Positions 63,220 through 64,000 of a stretch of 64,000 nt of DNA are shown piece after piece. Position 1 is the stretch's first letter. Every line of letters begins with the position of its first letter. The DNA comes from Brachypodius melanocephalos (Eukaryota; Chordata; Aves; Passeriformes; Pycnonotidae), in the NCBI GenBank assembly GCA_013398615.1, contig VZSR01000479.1, positions 4,522,152 to 4,586,151 on the forward strand. Reading direction: 5' to 3'. The translations under genes were made by a program, and so were the position numbers. Under the pieces are notes generated by a model that saw nothing but the letters and a program-made list of their open reading frames with translations, was not told where the DNA came from and searched no databases.

Positions 63220-63640
63220 CACAGAGGAGAAGCAAGGTGCCCAGCATTGCACGGGTGGATGTGGCATCAGCCTGTTCCAGCCAGGGCACAGGCAGGGTGT
63301 GTGGGGCAGAGCAGGGCACAGCTCCTGCCCCAGCTGCTCTAGCACCGTGTACCCCATCCCTGCAGGACCAGCAGGGTCCCTGACACAGCCAGCACAGAGT
63401 CAGAGAATCTCTTTGCAGACCCCAGCCATGACCCACCCCGGGACCCTCTCGACTCACCCAGCACAGCAAGTGCCAGCACACACAGCCCCTGTCCCCCAAA
63501 GACCTCCATGTGCAGCTTATCAATGTTCCATTATCAGTACACAACTGACCTCTAAATAACTGCCTGCAGTGTCCAGCAGCCCTCCCTGCTGCCAGCCTGT
63601 CATCTGTCCTTGTCCCCTCACCCATGCCACAGAGGCAGCA
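63220..63640. other. GC-richer patch, no supported gene
   Basis: Locally C/G-rich compared with the AT-rich surroundings and open on both strands (minus 63209-63655, 148 codons; plus 63299-63559, 86 codons). The minus frame is rich in Cys, Gly and Trp with no domain. CpG is sparse, so it is not a CpG island. It could be an exon, a GC-biased conversion patch or an old unrecognised repeat. Confidence 0.25.
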
Positions 63641-64000
63641 GGGTAAGGATGCCATGGCCCATTGTTTGTGCTGCAGAGATTCTCACCAGCACTAAACTCA
63701 CAATATTGTATTTCCCAACACTTCTCACTTATCCCACAGCCTGTATCCCACCAAGGCCAGGGTACCATTAAACTCCATGGTGCTCTCTGTTCTGTCCCCC
63801 ATTTGTTTTCCCATATGTTCCCATCAAAGTTTTTGTTCTTCTCGTCATAGACTGAAAACCGGACTGAGAAGTTCAAACTTTAATGGAGTTCTTCTCCTGC
63901 AGAATATCCATTCGTGTAAAACTGAAAATATATGCAATACCTCCATCCTGGACAAACAGAAAAAGTCAAAGGTAAATGTGAACAACACTCACTGTGTTCT
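63641..64000. other. Unique non-coding sequence
   Basis: Nothing recognised up to the window end. Confidence 0.55.

Noticed and set aside
63209..63655. 148-codon minus-strand frame as a gene
   Set aside because: Cys/Gly/Trp-rich without domain, explained by the local GC-rich composition.

Overview
This window looks like non-coding vertebrate DNA, most probably from a bird and perhaps a songbird. The best evidence is ten short copies of the 3' end of a CR1 LINE, with the typical ATTCTATGAT-like tails and a low overall repeat load. There are also a compact class II-like solo LTR and long pyrimidine pentanucleotide arrays. No mammalian SINEs, bacterial genes or operons are visible. The bird assignment is inference from repeat type and was not tested by a search.

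Layout. 1-12.3 kb is unique AT-rich sequence with six CR1 fragments (about 1.1, 2.1, 4.7, 7.3, 8.2 and 10.4 kb). At 12.29-12.52 kb there is a complete 234-bp solo LTR, inserted on the minus strand and flanked by a perfect 6-bp target-site duplication. From 12.5 to 27 kb the sequence is unique, apart from a perfect 41-bp tandem duplication (15.88 kb), an A22 run (21.0 kb) and a 349-base assembly gap ending in a CCTTC array (22.8-23.16 kb). From 27 to 42 kb there are three more CR1 copies and a three-copy 17-20 bp minisatellite (36.4 kb). From 42 to 64 kb there are one CR1 copy with an internal deletion (57.0 kb), a 265-bp two-phase pentanucleotide array (60.84-61.11 kb) and a GC-richer patch near 63.2-63.6 kb.

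I could not support any protein-coding gene, tRNA, rRNA or known microRNA. Open frames are short or have non-protein composition, and several are created by CR1, the LTR or the microsatellites. Three short open stretches are listed as weak exon candidates. Several AT-rich blocks with dense homeodomain-, SOX- or FOX-like words are flagged as possible conserved regulatory elements. The most natural reading is intergenic or long-intron DNA that may carry distal enhancers. I found no convincing new biological system.
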